This document shows positions 1 to 8,706 of a stretch of DNA of 64,000 nt, piece after piece; positions within the stretch are counted from its first letter, which is position 1; each line of letters opens with the position of its first letter. The DNA lies in NCBI RefSeq assembly GCF_009709575.1, contig NZ_WIXO01000001.1, forward strand, positions 2,172,001 to 2,236,000. Direction: 5' to 3'. The notes under the pieces were generated by a model. The model did not search any database. It saw nothing but the letters and a program-made list of their open reading frames with translations, and was not told the DNA's origin. A program made the translations under genes and the position numbers. The DNA comes from Streptomyces taklimakanensis (GTDB lineage Bacteria; Actinomycetota; Actinomycetes; Streptomycetales; Streptomycetaceae).

Positions 1-60
1 TCCCTGCCCTCCGATTGAATCGGTAACTACAGACACTCTATTGCGTGAATAGAACTAGTC
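1..60 (-). promoter_or_regulatory. Promoter/operator of an off-window leftward gene
   Basis: Read leftward, this edge has a -10-like TAGAGT (35-40), a GGAGGG ribosome site (7-12) and then the window border, so a start codon should lie within a few bases left of position 1. Two perfect odd-centred palindromes are present: CTATTGCGTGAATAG at 38-52, overlapping the -10, and CCGATTGAATCGG at 11-23 in the leader. The first looks like a repressor operator. The RpiR-type regulator encoded at 1073-1930 is an obvious candidate, and a related half-site (CTATTCA) occurs upstream of that gene near 2012. The link to RpiR is inference. Confidence 0.5.
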
Positions 61-94
61 AACGGGGCGCGGGACCGGAGCGTCGGGAACGCCG

Positions 95-144
95 CCCCCG
101 CTCCCGGCCCGCCCCCGGCCTCGGACGCGGGCCGGGAGCGGGGG
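95..144 (-). terminator. Hairpin after the membrane-protein gene
   Basis: A perfect 17-bp inverted repeat (95-111 with 128-144, 16-nt loop) of almost pure GC lies downstream of the leftward gene ending at 268. There is no U tract, which is usual for Streptomyces terminators. It may serve both directions. Confidence 0.55.
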
Positions 145-267
145 CGAAGCGGGGGCCGGACGCGGAACGGCGGCCGCACCGCCGGCGGCACGGCCGCCGT
201 GGGTCCGGACGGCACCTCCGACCGCCCAGTGGGCCCGGTGGACCCGGCGGGGATCAGCGGGACGCGC

Positions 268-888
268 TCACCTCGCCGCCGCGGTGACCCTGGCCCGGGG
301 ACGACGCTCCCGGCCGGCGACGGCGGGACGACGGCGCGCGCCTCCCGGCGCGGCGTCTCCGGCCAGCGGCCCGGTGGTCATCCAGCCGCGCACGTCCTTG
401 CGCGCCGGACTGCGTCCGGCCGCCCACTCCGGGCGGACCCACAGCAGCTTCTCGTTGCGGCGCTCCCAGCGGCCCAGCCACACCGCCTTGGCCCACAGTC
501 CCGCGCCGGCCCCCGCCAGCAGCATGCCGCCCGCCGCCGGCACGGCCCAGGACGAGCCCACCGCCGCGGCGAAGGCGGCCACCAGCCACCACCGGCGGCT
601 CCGCAGCCAGGTGCGGACGGTCACCGCGCGGTCGTGCAGCACCACCCACTTGCCCGCCGTGGAGGCGGCGCCGATCATCCCCACACAGCGGCCGCGACGC
701 GCCAGGAAGGCGACGACGGCCGCGACGAGGAAGAGCGCGGCCCCGCCCAGCACCCCGATCCGCCGTCCGGTCAGCCCGGGGAAGGCCAGACCGACTCCCG
801 CGGCCACCACTCCGGTCCACCACAGCGCGGTGCCCGCCGTCCGCACGTACACCGCCACTCTCGCCAGCGCATACGCCCCGCGCGCCAC
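268..888 (-). CDS. Small integral membrane protein, uncharacterised
   Basis: This 206-residue protein begins at GTG with a GAGGAGG site six bases upstream. It has hydrophobic segments around residues 18-38, 43-62, 100-118 and 120-135, then a basic, Arg/Ala-rich tail of about 50 residues, so four membrane spans are likely with the tail probably in the cytoplasm. No catalytic motif is visible. It stands alone between a hairpin and the RpiR gene, which is transcribed in the same direction with its stop 184 bp upstream, so weak co-transcription is possible. I do not recognise a named family. Confidence 0.75.
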   Translation of the reverse strand: MARGAYALARVAVYVRTAGTALWWTGVVAAGVGLAFPGLTGRRIGVLGGAALFLVAAVVAFLARRGRCVGMIGAASTAGKWVVLHDRAVTVRTWLRSRRWWLVAAFAAAVGSSWAVPAAGGMLLAGAGAGLWAKAVWLGRWERRNEKLLWVRPEWAAGRSPARKDVRGWMTTGPLAGDAAPGGARRRPAVAGRERRPRARVTAAAR

Positions 889-1072
889 AGCAGTCCTCCT
901 CGTGTCCTACTCCGTTCACCCGCCGGCCGGCCGGGTCAGGGCGACCGGCCACGGTCCGTCGAACCGAAGCGTAATGAGGAACGATGAGATTCTCCTGAGG
1001 ATCCGCGCGGGCCACCCGGCCAAGAGGGCGTACCCCCCGACGCTGTCGGCCGGACCCGCCCGCCGCGGCGCC

Positions 1073-1930
1073 TCACTCGACGAACAGCCCCCGCTCGGCC
1101 GCCCGGGCGTCGAACTCCTCCAGTCGGGCCTGTGCGTCCGGCAGCTCGTCGCACATCGCCTCCAGCAGCACCCGCCCCAGCAGCATCGGCGCGCAGGCGG
1201 TGTCGAAGGACAGGGCGGTCCCGACGGCGGCGGGCAACAGCAGGTCGCCGGGGCGGACCACGGGCGCGAAGGCGCTGTCGGCGACGGTGACGATCCGCAG
1301 CCCGGCCCCGCGGGCGTGCTCCAACGCGTCGGCCGTCTCACGCGGGTGGCGCGGCAGGGCGAAGCACAGCAGGGCGCTCGCCCCGGCCCGCGCCGCCGCG
1401 TCGACGCGGTCGGCCAGCATCGAGCCGCCCTCGTCCAGCAACCGCACGTCGGGGTGGACCTTGGCGGCGAAGTAGGCGAAGCCGCGGGCCTGCGCGGCGG
1501 CGGCCCGCAGCCCCAGGACGGGCAGGGGGCGGGAGGCGGCCAGCAGCCGTCCGGCCTCGGCGATGGGAGCCGGATCGGCGAGCTGCGCGGCGAGCTGCCG
1601 CAGGTTCTCGATCTCGGCGTGCACGGCCTGCTGGTAGGCGTTGCGGCCGTCCGCGCCGCCGTCCCTCCCCTCGCCGGCCCCGTCCGCCGCGACGGCGGGC
1701 TGCCACTCGCGCAGGTGCCTGCGCAGCGCCGGGTAGCCGTCGAAGCCGAGCGCCACGGCGAAACGGGTCACCGACGGCTGACTCACCCCGGCCAGCTCCG
1801 CCAGCTCCACGCTGGACAGGAACGGGGCGTCGTCGGCTCGCCGCACCATGCAGTGGGCGATCCGCCGCTGGGTGGGAGTCAACCGGTGCCCCTCGAACAG
1901 CTTCAGCAGCCGGGCGCTCGCGCCGCTCAT
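1073..1930 (-). CDS. MurR/RpiR-family transcriptional regulator (HTH + SIS)
   Basis: The 285-residue protein has the RpiR layout. An N-terminal helix-turn-helix (about residues 1-77) contains the family signature SVELAELAGVSQPSVTRFAVALGF. A SIS sugar-phosphate-binding domain follows (about 120-260), with the typical segments LGLRAAAAQARGFAYF and VTVADSAFAPVVRPGDLLL. A GAGGGGA site precedes the ATG. Such proteins sense phosphosugars or related metabolites and repress or activate nearby catabolic genes. Whether it controls the off-window gene to the left (operator at 38-52) or itself cannot be decided. An AT-richer stretch with CTATTCAGTATCGG lies near 2009-2022, upstream of its start. Confidence 0.9.
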   Translation of the reverse strand: MSGASARLLKLFEGHRLTPTQRRIAHCMVRRADDAPFLSSVELAELAGVSQPSVTRFAVALGFDGYPALRRHLREWQPAVAADGAGEGRDGGADGRNAYQQAVHAEIENLRQLAAQLADPAPIAEAGRLLAASRPLPVLGLRAAAAQARGFAYFAAKVHPDVRLLDEGGSMLADRVDAAARAGASALLCFALPRHPRETADALEHARGAGLRIVTVADSAFAPVVRPGDLLLPAAVGTALSFDTACAPMLLGRVLLEAMCDELPDAQARLEEFDARAAERGLFVE

Positions 1931-2130
1931 CGTGTCCCCTCGCGCTCGTGCACCCGCATTCCGTCCGCCCCTCCTCCGCTCCTCTTCAGCGCTCCCCCGC
2001 TCCGCATGACTCTATTCAGTATCGGCCCTCGGAACCGGCGCGGCCCGTCCGGTCACGGGACCGGACGGGCCCCTGCGGGCCCCCGGGGGAAGCGGGGGCT
2101 ACCCCCAGTGCCGCCGTGGCCGCGCCCGCG

Positions 2131-2136
2131 TAGCGT
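2131..2136 (+). promoter_or_regulatory. -10 box of a probable leaderless transcript
   Basis: TAGCGT fits the TANNNT -10 pattern and ends exactly 7 nt before the ATG at 2144, with no ribosome site between. This is the geometry of leaderless mRNAs, which are common in Streptomyces. No clear -35 is visible. Confidence 0.55.
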
Positions 2137-2143
2137 CGGTGCC

Positions 2144-2587
2144 ATGGATGCCCGTCACCCCGACCCCGAATTGCGGAAAGAGCTCGACGCCACCTTGCGG
2201 ACACGCGGGGAGCTCGGGCCGGAGTACGAGTCGGAGCTGGTCGACTCCTTCCTGGAGAAGGTCGACCGGCGACTGGAGTCGGTGATAGAGCGCCGGGTGC
2301 GACGCGCGGTGGCCGAACAGCAGGTGGTGCTCGCCCACGGTGCCCGCTCGCCCCGGGAACCGGTCGCCTGGGAGGGACCGGGAGCCGTCTTCGCCCTCGC
2401 CGCGATCTCGTTGGTGTTGGCCATCCCGCTCTCCGCGATCGCCGGGGACAACGCGGGCCTGCCCGGCCTGCTGGTCTGCTGGGCCGGGATCTTCGGCGTC
2501 AACGCCGTCCACGCCACGAGGAGCCTGCCGTGGTCCCGCTCCCGCCGCGAGGGACGCGACGCGGCGGCGGAGGGCTGGGACGACTGA
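2144..2587 (+). CDS. Small membrane protein with N-terminal charged region
   Basis: This 147-residue protein starts at the ATG that directly follows a -10 box, so the mRNA is probably leaderless. Residues 1-65 are highly charged and probably helical (acidic then Arg-rich, like a short coiled coil). Two hydrophobic segments follow (about 78-98 and 103-122), then a basic and acidic tail. Actinobacteria have many such 'integral membrane protein' genes of unknown role. It is convergent with cystathionine beta-synthase, separated by a hairpin. Function unknown. Confidence 0.75.
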   Translation: MDARHPDPELRKELDATLRTRGELGPEYESELVDSFLEKVDRRLESVIERRVRRAVAEQQVVLAHGARSPREPVAWEGPGAVFALAAISLVLAIPLSAIAGDNAGLPGLLVCWAGIFGVNAVHATRSLPWSRSRREGRDAAAEGWDD

Positions 2588-2621
2588 CGGACCCGCCGAC
2601 CGCGCGGAGGCGGGGGGATCG

Positions 2622-2680
2622 CGCGGGGACCGCCGCACCCCGGCGTGAGCACCGAGGGCGGGACGACGGCGGTCCCCGCG
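2622..2680. terminator. Long-loop inverted repeat between convergent genes
   Basis: A perfect 14-bp inverted repeat (2622-2635 and 2667-2680) lies just after the + gene ending at 2587. A second, shorter pairing (GGTGTCC near 2729 with GGACACC near 2764) sits closer to the convergent gene. Together they probably terminate both transcripts. The 31-nt loop is long. Confidence 0.4.
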
Positions 2681-2851
2681 AGGCCGTGCGGCCGGTTCGG
2701 GGACCGGTCCACGACCAGGGCGCTCGAAGGTGTCCGGGAGCCGCTCCGGAGTTCCCCGCGCCGTTGGACACCACGGTGCCCGACGGGTGTTAACCCCTCT
2801 TTGCGGGACCGTGACGGCCGCGTACCACCTGCGCCCCCGGGCCTTGGGCCC

Positions 2852-4267
2852 CTACCCCCGCCTCGGCTCCGTCGTCCCCGCGCCGGCCCCGCGGGCCAGG
2901 AACGCCAACAGGTCCTGGCGGCTGACCACGCCGGTCGGCTTCCCCTCGACCAGCACGATCGCCGCGTCGGCACCCTCCAGCACCGCCATCAGGTCGGCGA
3001 CCGGCTCGCCGGAGCCGACCTGCGGCAGCGGCGCGCTCATGTGCTTCTCCAGCGGGTCGTCCAGCCCGGCCCGCTGGGTGAACAGGGCGTCCAGCAGTTC
3101 GCGTTCGACGATCGAGCCGACGACCTCCGCCGCCATCACGTCCGGGTGTCCGGCGCCGGGCTTGACGACGGGCATCTGCGAGACGCCGTACTCGCGCAGC
3201 ACCTCGATGGCCTCGCCGACCGTCTCGTCCGGGTGCATGTGCACCAGCGACGGCAGCCCGCCCTCCTTGTGGCTCAGGACGTCGCCGACGCGGGAGAGGG
3301 TGGGCTCGCCCTCCTCCAGGAAGCCGTAGTCGGCCATCCACTCGTCATTGAAGATCTTCGACAGGTAGCCGCGCCCGCCGTCCGGCAGCAGCACCACGAC
3401 CGTGTCGTCCGGGCCCAGGCGCTCGGCCACGCGCAGCGCCGCGACGACGGCCATGCCGCAGGAGCCACCGACCAACAGGCCCTCCTCACGGGCCAGCCGC
3501 CGCGTCATCCGGAAGGAGTCCTTGTCGGAGACGGCGACGATCTCGTCGGCCACACCGCGGTCGTAGGCGTCCGGCCAGAAGTCCTCGCCCACGCCCTCGA
3601 CCAGGTACGGCCGCCCCGAACCGCCCGAGTACACCGAGCCCTCCGGGTCGGCGCCGATGACGCGGACCTTCCCGCCGGAGACCTCCTTGAGGTACCGGCC
3701 GGTGCCGCTGATGGTGCCGCCGGTGCCGACGCCCGCCACGAAGTGGGTGATCCTCCCCTCCGTCTGCTCCCACAGCTCGGGGCCGGTGGTCTCGTAGTGG
3801 GAGCGCGGGTTGTTCGGGTTGCTGTACTGGTCGGGCTTCCACGCGCCGGGCGTCTCGCGCACCAGCCGGTCGGAGACGTTGTAGTACGAGTCGGGGTGCT
3901 CGGGGTCGACGGCCGTGGGGCAGACCACCACCTCCGCCCCGTAGGCCCGCAGGGTGTTGATCTTGTCCGTGGACACCTTGTCCGGGCAGACGAAGACGCA
4001 GCGGTACCCCTTCTGCTGGGCGACGATCGCCAGCCCGACTCCGGTGTTGCCGGAGGTGGGTTCGACGATGACGCCGCCCGGTTTCAGTTCACCGGAGCGC
4101 TCGGCGGCCTCGATCATCCGCAGCGCGATGCGGTCCTTCACCGAACCGCCGGGGTTGAAGTACTCGACTTTCGCCAGGACGGTGGCCTGGATGCCGGCCG
4201 CCACACTGTTCAGCTTGACCAGCGGGGTGTTGCCGACAAGCTCGATCATCGACTCGTGATACTGCAC
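2852..4267 (-). CDS. Cystathionine beta-synthase, PLP enzyme with C-terminal CBS pair
   Basis: The 471-residue protein joins serine and homocysteine (or a related thiol) in transsulfuration. The N-terminal PLP fold II domain shows NPGGSVKDR with the PLP lysine at about residue 44, the phosphate-binding loop PTSGNTGVGLA and GVGTGGTISGTGRYLK. A tandem CBS-domain pair follows at about 340-465, as in the eukaryotic enzyme, and may bind an adenosyl ligand. There is no heme domain, which is normal for bacteria. The start is a GTG with GGAG six bases upstream. A -10-like TAGGCT lies at 4316-4321, giving a leader of about 45 nt. O-acetylserine-dependent activity cannot be excluded from sequence. Confidence 0.93.
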   Translation of the reverse strand: MQYHESMIELVGNTPLVKLNSVAAGIQATVLAKVEYFNPGGSVKDRIALRMIEAAERSGELKPGGVIVEPTSGNTGVGLAIVAQQKGYRCVFVCPDKVSTDKINTLRAYGAEVVVCPTAVDPEHPDSYYNVSDRLVRETPGAWKPDQYSNPNNPRSHYETTGPELWEQTEGRITHFVAGVGTGGTISGTGRYLKEVSGGKVRVIGADPEGSVYSGGSGRPYLVEGVGEDFWPDAYDRGVADEIVAVSDKDSFRMTRRLAREEGLLVGGSCGMAVVAALRVAERLGPDDTVVVLLPDGGRGYLSKIFNDEWMADYGFLEEGEPTLSRVGDVLSHKEGGLPSLVHMHPDETVGEAIEVLREYGVSQMPVVKPGAGHPDVMAAEVVGSIVERELLDALFTQRAGLDDPLEKHMSAPLPQVGSGEPVADLMAVLEGADAAIVLVEGKPTGVVSRQDLLAFLARGAGAGTTEPRRG

Positions 4268-4471
4268 CTGGTTCTCCGCGATCGGGGGCAGTCGCCGTCG
4301 CCTGCCCGTACCGCCAGCCTAGGGGGCGTCGGAGTCCCGGTGACGCGCGTTGCACGACGGCCGCCGGCGGGCAACACACCGGTAGTGACGTTTCGGTGAC
4401 GCGTGTGGAGCGCGTGGGGAGTCGCGTACGGGGTGCCGCGGGACCGCGGGCGCGGCGGATCGGAGGGCCCG

Positions 4472-5626
4472 GTGTCCACAACCATGTCCAGGGCGAGGGT
4501 GGCGCGCAGGATCGTGACGGCGGCGGCGTACGGGGGCGGGGGCGTGGGATTGCTCGGCGGCGCCGCACTCGGGCTGCTGGTGGCACAGGCACGGTTGGCC
4601 AGACGGCGGGTGGGCGGGTCCGACGGGGCGCCGCCGTCGGCCGACGGGCTGTACGGCGCGGCGTTCGCCTCCGACGGCCCCGGCGCGCGGGCCGTGCCGC
4701 TGCGGCTGGCGCTGCTGGGCGACTCCACCGCCGCCGGGCAGGGCGTCCACCGGGCGCGGCAGACCCCGGGGGCACTGTTGGCCTCGGGGCTGGCGGCGGT
4801 GGCGGAGCGGCCGGTGCTGCTGCGCAACGTGGCGGTGTCGGGAGCGCGCTCGGACGACCTGGACCGCCAGGTGACGCGGCTCGTCGGCGAGTGCGGTGGT
4901 GCCGTGGCGGGCGGCGTCGGTACCGGCGGTGACGACGGGGACGTGCCGGACGTGTGCGTGATCATGATCGGTGCGAACGACGTCACCGCTCGTGTGCCGC
5001 CCGCCGTCTCGGTGCGGCTGTTGTCGGGTGCGGTGGCGCGGCTGCGGGCGGCCGGGTGCGAGGTCGTGGTGGGCACCTGTCCGGACCTGGGGACGGTCGA
5101 GCCGGTCGCCCGGCCGTTGCGGTGGCTGGTCCGCCGGGCGAGCCGCCAACTCGCGGCGGCGCAGACGATCGCGGTGGTGGAGTCGGGCGGTCGCACCGTC
5201 TCGCTGGGCGACCTGCTGGGCCCGGAGTTCGAGGCGAACCCCAGGGAGCTGTTCGGCCCGGACAGCTACCACCCCTCGGCGGAGGGGTACGCGACCGCCG
5301 CCATGGCCTTCCTTCCCGCGCTCTGCGCCGCGCTGGGCCTGTGGCCGGAGGACGAGCGCCCCGACGCGGGCCTGCGCGAGGGCTTCCTCCCGGTCGCCCG
5401 GGCGGCCGCGGTGGCCGCCGGGGAGGGCGGTACGGAGGTCACGGCGGCGCGCGGCCCCTGGGCGCTGCTGAGGCGGCGCCGCCGGCGACGGCTGTCGGCG
5501 GCGGAAGCGGACGCGGCCCGTACGGCGCCCCCGGCCGAAGGGGGGACGCCCGTGGCCGGCGGACCCGACAGCGAGGCTGAGCAAGCGCTTAGAAAAGAGG
5601 TCGGAATCACACGTGGCGGGACGTGA
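4472..5626 (+). CDS. SGNH/GDSL-family esterase with N-terminal membrane anchor
   Basis: The 384-residue product begins at GTG with a GGAGG site six bases upstream; an ATG four codons later is the alternative. A hydrophobic segment (about residues 12-35) looks like a signal anchor. The SGNH hydrolase blocks are clear: LALLGDSTAAGQG with the nucleophilic serine, a block I/II Gly-rich region, IMIGANDVT with the Asn, and DSYHPSAEGY with the catalytic Asp and His. The C-terminal 90 residues are Arg/Ala-rich and probably disordered. It is likely a surface-exposed lipase or esterase. It diverges from the cystathionine beta-synthase gene and lies 67 bp before the thiolase gene in the same direction. 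Confidence 0.88.
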   Translation: MSTTMSRARVARRIVTAAAYGGGGVGLLGGAALGLLVAQARLARRRVGGSDGAPPSADGLYGAAFASDGPGARAVPLRLALLGDSTAAGQGVHRARQTPGALLASGLAAVAERPVLLRNVAVSGARSDDLDRQVTRLVGECGGAVAGGVGTGGDDGDVPDVCVIMIGANDVTARVPPAVSVRLLSGAVARLRAAGCEVVVGTCPDLGTVEPVARPLRWLVRRASRQLAAAQTIAVVESGGRTVSLGDLLGPEFEANPRELFGPDSYHPSAEGYATAAMAFLPALCAALGLWPEDERPDAGLREGFLPVARAAAVAAGEGGTEVTAARGPWALLRRRRRRRLSAAEADAARTAPPAEGGTPVAGGPDSEAEQALRKEVGITRGGT

Positions 5627-5693
5627 CCGCCGCCCTACGGAACGGTAGTTTCCAAGCGACCACAGCCCTCACCCCTCGTTCCCGGGAGCCGTG

Positions 5694-6914
5694 ATGCCCG
5701 AAGCCGTGATCGTATCCGCAGCCCGTTCGCCGATCGGACGCGCCTTCAAGGGCTCGCTCAAGGAGGTCCGCCCGGACGACCTGACCGCCGGGATCGTCAA
5801 GGCCGCGCTCGACAAGGTCCCCCAGCTGGACCCGACCGAGATCGACGACCTGATGCTGGGCTGTGGCCTGCCCGGCGGCGAGCAGGGCCACAACCTCGGC
5901 CGGGTCGTCGCCGTGCAGCTGGGGATGGACCACCTGCCGGGCTGCACCGTCACCCGCTACTGCTCCTCCTCGCTGCAGACCACGCGCATGGCGATGCACG
6001 CCATCAAGGCGGGCGAGGGCGACGTGTTCGTCTCGGCCGGCGTCGAGACGGTCTCCCGTTCGGTCAAGGGCACCTCCGACGGTCTGCCCGACACCCACAA
6101 CCCGATCTTCGCCGACGCCGAGGCCCGCACCGCCGCCCGCGCCGAGTCCGGCGGCGAGGGATGGCACGACCCGCGCGAGGACGGCGAACTGCCCGACGTG
6201 TACATCGCCATGGGCCAGACCGCCGAGAACCTGGCCCGGCTCAAGGGCGTCACCCGCCAGGAGATGGACGAGTTCGGCGTACGGTCGCAGAACCTCGCCG
6301 AGAAGGCCATCGCCGAGGGCTTCTGGGAGCGCGAGATCACCCCGGTCACCCTGCCCGACGGCACCGTGGTCTCCCGGGACGACGGCCCCCGCGCGGGCGT
6401 GACGATGGAGGGCGTGCAGGGCCTCAAGCCCGTCTTCCGTCCCGACGGCCTGGTGACCGCCGGCAACTGCTGCCCGCTCAACGACGGCGCCGCCGCGCTG
6501 GTCGTCATGTCCGACACCAAGGCGCGCGAACTGGGCATCACCCCGCTGGCCCGGATCGTCTCCACCGGCGTCTCCGGCCTGTCGCCCGAGATCATGGGGC
6601 TGGGGCCGGTCGAGGCGTCGCGTCGGGCGTTGAAGCTGGCCGGCATGACCATCGACGACATCGACCTGGTGGAGATCAACGAGGCGTTCGCCGCCCAGGT
6701 GATCCCCTCCTACCGCGACCTGGGCATCGACCTGGACAAGCTGAACGTCAACGGCGGCGCCATCGCCGTCGGTCACCCCTTCGGCATGACCGGCGCCCGG
6801 ATCACCACCACGCTCATCAACTCCCTCCAGTGGCACGACAAGCAGTTCGGCCTGGAGACGATGTGCGTCGGCGGCGGTCAGGGCATGGCCATGGTCATCG
6901 AGCGCCTGAGCTGA
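5694..6914 (+). CDS. Acetyl-CoA C-acyltransferase (thiolase, FadA-type)
   Basis: The 406-residue enzyme cleaves 3-ketoacyl-CoA, or condenses two acyl-CoAs. The nucleophilic cysteine is C90 in CTVTRYCSSSLQTT, a C-terminal GHPFGMTGARI holds the activating His, and CVGGGQGMAM holds the second catalytic Cys. The ATG at 5694 is preferred over the GTG one codon earlier because GGGAG then sits five bases away. The His block reads GHPFGMTGAR where GHPIGASGAR is commoner, but the catalytic residue is kept. No partner hydratase or dehydrogenase lies beside it. A strong hairpin follows about 100 bp downstream. Confidence 0.93.
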   Translation: MPEAVIVSAARSPIGRAFKGSLKEVRPDDLTAGIVKAALDKVPQLDPTEIDDLMLGCGLPGGEQGHNLGRVVAVQLGMDHLPGCTVTRYCSSSLQTTRMAMHAIKAGEGDVFVSAGVETVSRSVKGTSDGLPDTHNPIFADAEARTAARAESGGEGWHDPREDGELPDVYIAMGQTAENLARLKGVTRQEMDEFGVRSQNLAEKAIAEGFWEREITPVTLPDGTVVSRDDGPRAGVTMEGVQGLKPVFRPDGLVTAGNCCPLNDGAAALVVMSDTKARELGITPLARIVSTGVSGLSPEIMGLGPVEASRRALKLAGMTIDDIDLVEINEAFAAQVIPSYRDLGIDLDKLNVNGGAIAVGHPFGMTGARITTTLINSLQWHDKQFGLETMCVGGGQGMAMVIERLS

Positions 6915-7016
6915 ACTCCCGCCCTCGGCCCACGGATTGCGCGCTGTGGCGCGCGTCACTCGCCGGCGCCCGGGATGTGACCCGAAACACCCCCGATGCA
7001 CCGGTGAGACCGAAGA

Positions 7017-7047
7017 GCCCCCAGGATGTGATCAATGTCCTGGGGGC
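7017..7047 (+). terminator. Terminator hairpin after thiolase
   Basis: A perfect 10-bp stem, GCCCCCAGGA paired with TCCTGGGGGC, encloses an 11-nt AT-richer loop. It lies about 100 bp after the thiolase stop and 150 bp before the next start, and nothing else was found in this gap. Confidence 0.7.
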
Positions 7048-7198
7048 CCGGTGTCTTCCCTGCTCACAGGGGGCGCGTTGGTCCGCACGGGCTCCCCGGG
7101 GCGCCCTTTCGGGGGTGCGGTTCCCACCGTTCGACAGGAGATTCCCGTCGGGCTGCGGTAGGAATTCAGGGGTCGGAGTTTCAACCGGGAGTACGTCA

Positions 7199-8182
7199 GT
7201 GAGCGCCATATCCCTCATCCTGCTGCTGGCCGCCGCCGTTGCCACGGCGCTGGGCGGCGTGGCCCTGCACACCGTCCGCGGCCTGCGCCGCCAGCTCACC
7301 GAGCTGCGCGTGCAGCTCGCCGCGTCCGAGGCGCGCGGCGCCCTGGCCCGGGCCACCGTCCCGGCGGCCCGGACCTCCCCGGACGCCGACGAGATCCGTT
7401 CCGCCGTCGCCGACGCCCTCGCCGAGGAACGCGAGCGCGAACTGGCCGAGGCCCGCGCGTTCTGGGCCGCCCAGGAGGCACGCGACGCGCGCGCCGAACA
7501 CGGGCTGCTGGAGGGCCGCGGCACCGAGTACGAGGGGACCGGTCTGGACTCGGCGCTGCTCGACGCACTGTTGGAACGCGCCCTGGGCGAAGCGCACGAG
7601 GGCGAGCTGTTCGTGCCGCGTCAGTCGGACCGGGACGCGCCGCGCACCGCCGCCCCGTCGCGGGGTTCCGCCGAGACCGGCGCGCCCGACACGGTCGAGG
7701 AGACGGACACCGGCACGGCCGATGAGGAGATCGACCAGAACGGCGGTGCCGACAGGGCCGCGGCCGGCGGACCGGAGGACGCCGGGGCCGACTCCCCCGA
7801 GTTGGCCGCCGCCCGCCGCCGGCACCCCTCGCACCCCGGCTACGACCTCCGGGGCGAGCCCGTCGCCCCGGTCCGGCCGCCCGCCGACCACGAGGAGACC
7901 CACCGGCGCCTGGCGGAGTTGGCCGAGGCCCGCACCCCCCTGACCGACGTGCGCCCCGGCCCGCTGGGCACGCTGGACGTCTACGTGTTCGCCGACGGCA
8001 CCACCGTCTGCATGACGCCCGGCCACCGCGAGACCGCCGAGCGGCTCGCCGCCGCGCTGCGTGCGGGCACCGCACCGGTGCTGCTGGGCGGTTCGGGGGT
8101 CTCCGGCGCGTACGCCCTGACCTTCGCGTGCGGCCGGGAGAGCGTCTACGTCCTGGCCGACCGGGTCATCGCCTCGCTGTGA
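7199..8182 (+). CDS. Membrane-anchored protein of unknown function
   Basis: This 327-residue protein starts at GTG with GGGAG seven bases upstream. A single N-terminal membrane segment (about residues 4-24) is followed by a coiled-coil-like charged region (about 25-115, rich in Ala, Glu and Arg), then an acidic disordered linker. A compact C-terminal domain (about 245-327) with several hydrophobic strands ends in VYVLADRVIASL. The likely topology is one N-terminal anchor with the bulk in the cytoplasm. I do not recognise a named domain. Its 3' end overlaps the convergent gene that ends at 8166 by 17 bp. Confidence 0.8.
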   Translation: MSAISLILLLAAAVATALGGVALHTVRGLRRQLTELRVQLAASEARGALARATVPAARTSPDADEIRSAVADALAEERERELAEARAFWAAQEARDARAEHGLLEGRGTEYEGTGLDSALLDALLERALGEAHEGELFVPRQSDRDAPRTAAPSRGSAETGAPDTVEETDTGTADEEIDQNGGADRAAAGGPEDAGADSPELAAARRRHPSHPGYDLRGEPVAPVRPPADHEETHRRLAELAEARTPLTDVRPGPLGTLDVYVFADGTTVCMTPGHRETAERLAAALRAGTAPVLLGGSGVSGAYALTFACGRESVYVLADRVIASL

Positions 8183-8522
8183 GGGCCCGCTCCTCGGCGG
8201 CCTCCACCAGCGCCACGGCCTCCGCCAACGCCTCCGGCCCCGCACCGGGGGCGCCTCCGTTCGCGCCGCCGTTCGTGCGCAGCGCCTCCGCCAGGTCGTG
8301 GCCGGCCACGGCGAGCTGATCGCCGACGGCGAAGATCCCCGCGTCGGGCAGTCGGACGGGCTCGTGGTCGGGGAACTCGATCCGCCGGGCGCGCCCGGCC
8401 AACTCCCGGGCCGTCTCCAGTCCCTCGGCCGCCGCGCCCCGTACCAGGGCGCTCTGCGGCATGGCGCGCAGCCGGTCGGCGAAGCGGTCCACGGCGGTCA
8501 GCAGAGGTGTCACGTCGAGCAC
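8166..8522 (-). CDS. Small conserved hypothetical protein
   Basis: A 118-residue, Ala-rich, probably helical protein begins at GTG with a weak AAGG motif eight bases upstream. It has no signal peptide, membrane segment or recognisable motif. The middle holds a short beta-like stretch (RIEFPDHEPVRLPDAGIFAVGDQL), which suggests a small folded domain rather than a random frame. The codon third positions are strongly GC, as expected for a true gene. It overlaps the convergent gene by 17 bp, so the two transcripts have complementary 3' ends. Confidence 0.65.
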   Translation of the reverse strand: MLDVTPLLTAVDRFADRLRAMPQSALVRGAAAEGLETARELAGRARRIEFPDHEPVRLPDAGIFAVGDQLAVAGHDLAEALRTNGGANGGAPGAGPEALAEAVALVEAAEERALTARR

Positions 8523-8617
8523 GTCGCAACCTTACGCACCCGACGTGTCCCACGCCGCCGGAACCCGCGCCACCGGGCCCGTCCCGACCCGCCGCGGAGG
8601 CGGCCGTACACGCCGAA

Positions 8618-8646
8618 GGGCCCCGGGGCGCGATGCCCCGGGGCCC
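8618..8646 (-). terminator. Strong hairpin after the Bax-inhibitor-like gene
   Basis: A perfect 12-bp stem (8618-8629 with 8635-8646) and a 5-nt loop lie 60 bp beyond the leftward gene ending at 8707. Confidence 0.75.
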
Positions 8647-8706
8647 TCCACCGCTTTCCGTGCCGTCCCGACCGCGACGGGCCGGGAGCGGCGTTCCGGA
8701 CGCCGG

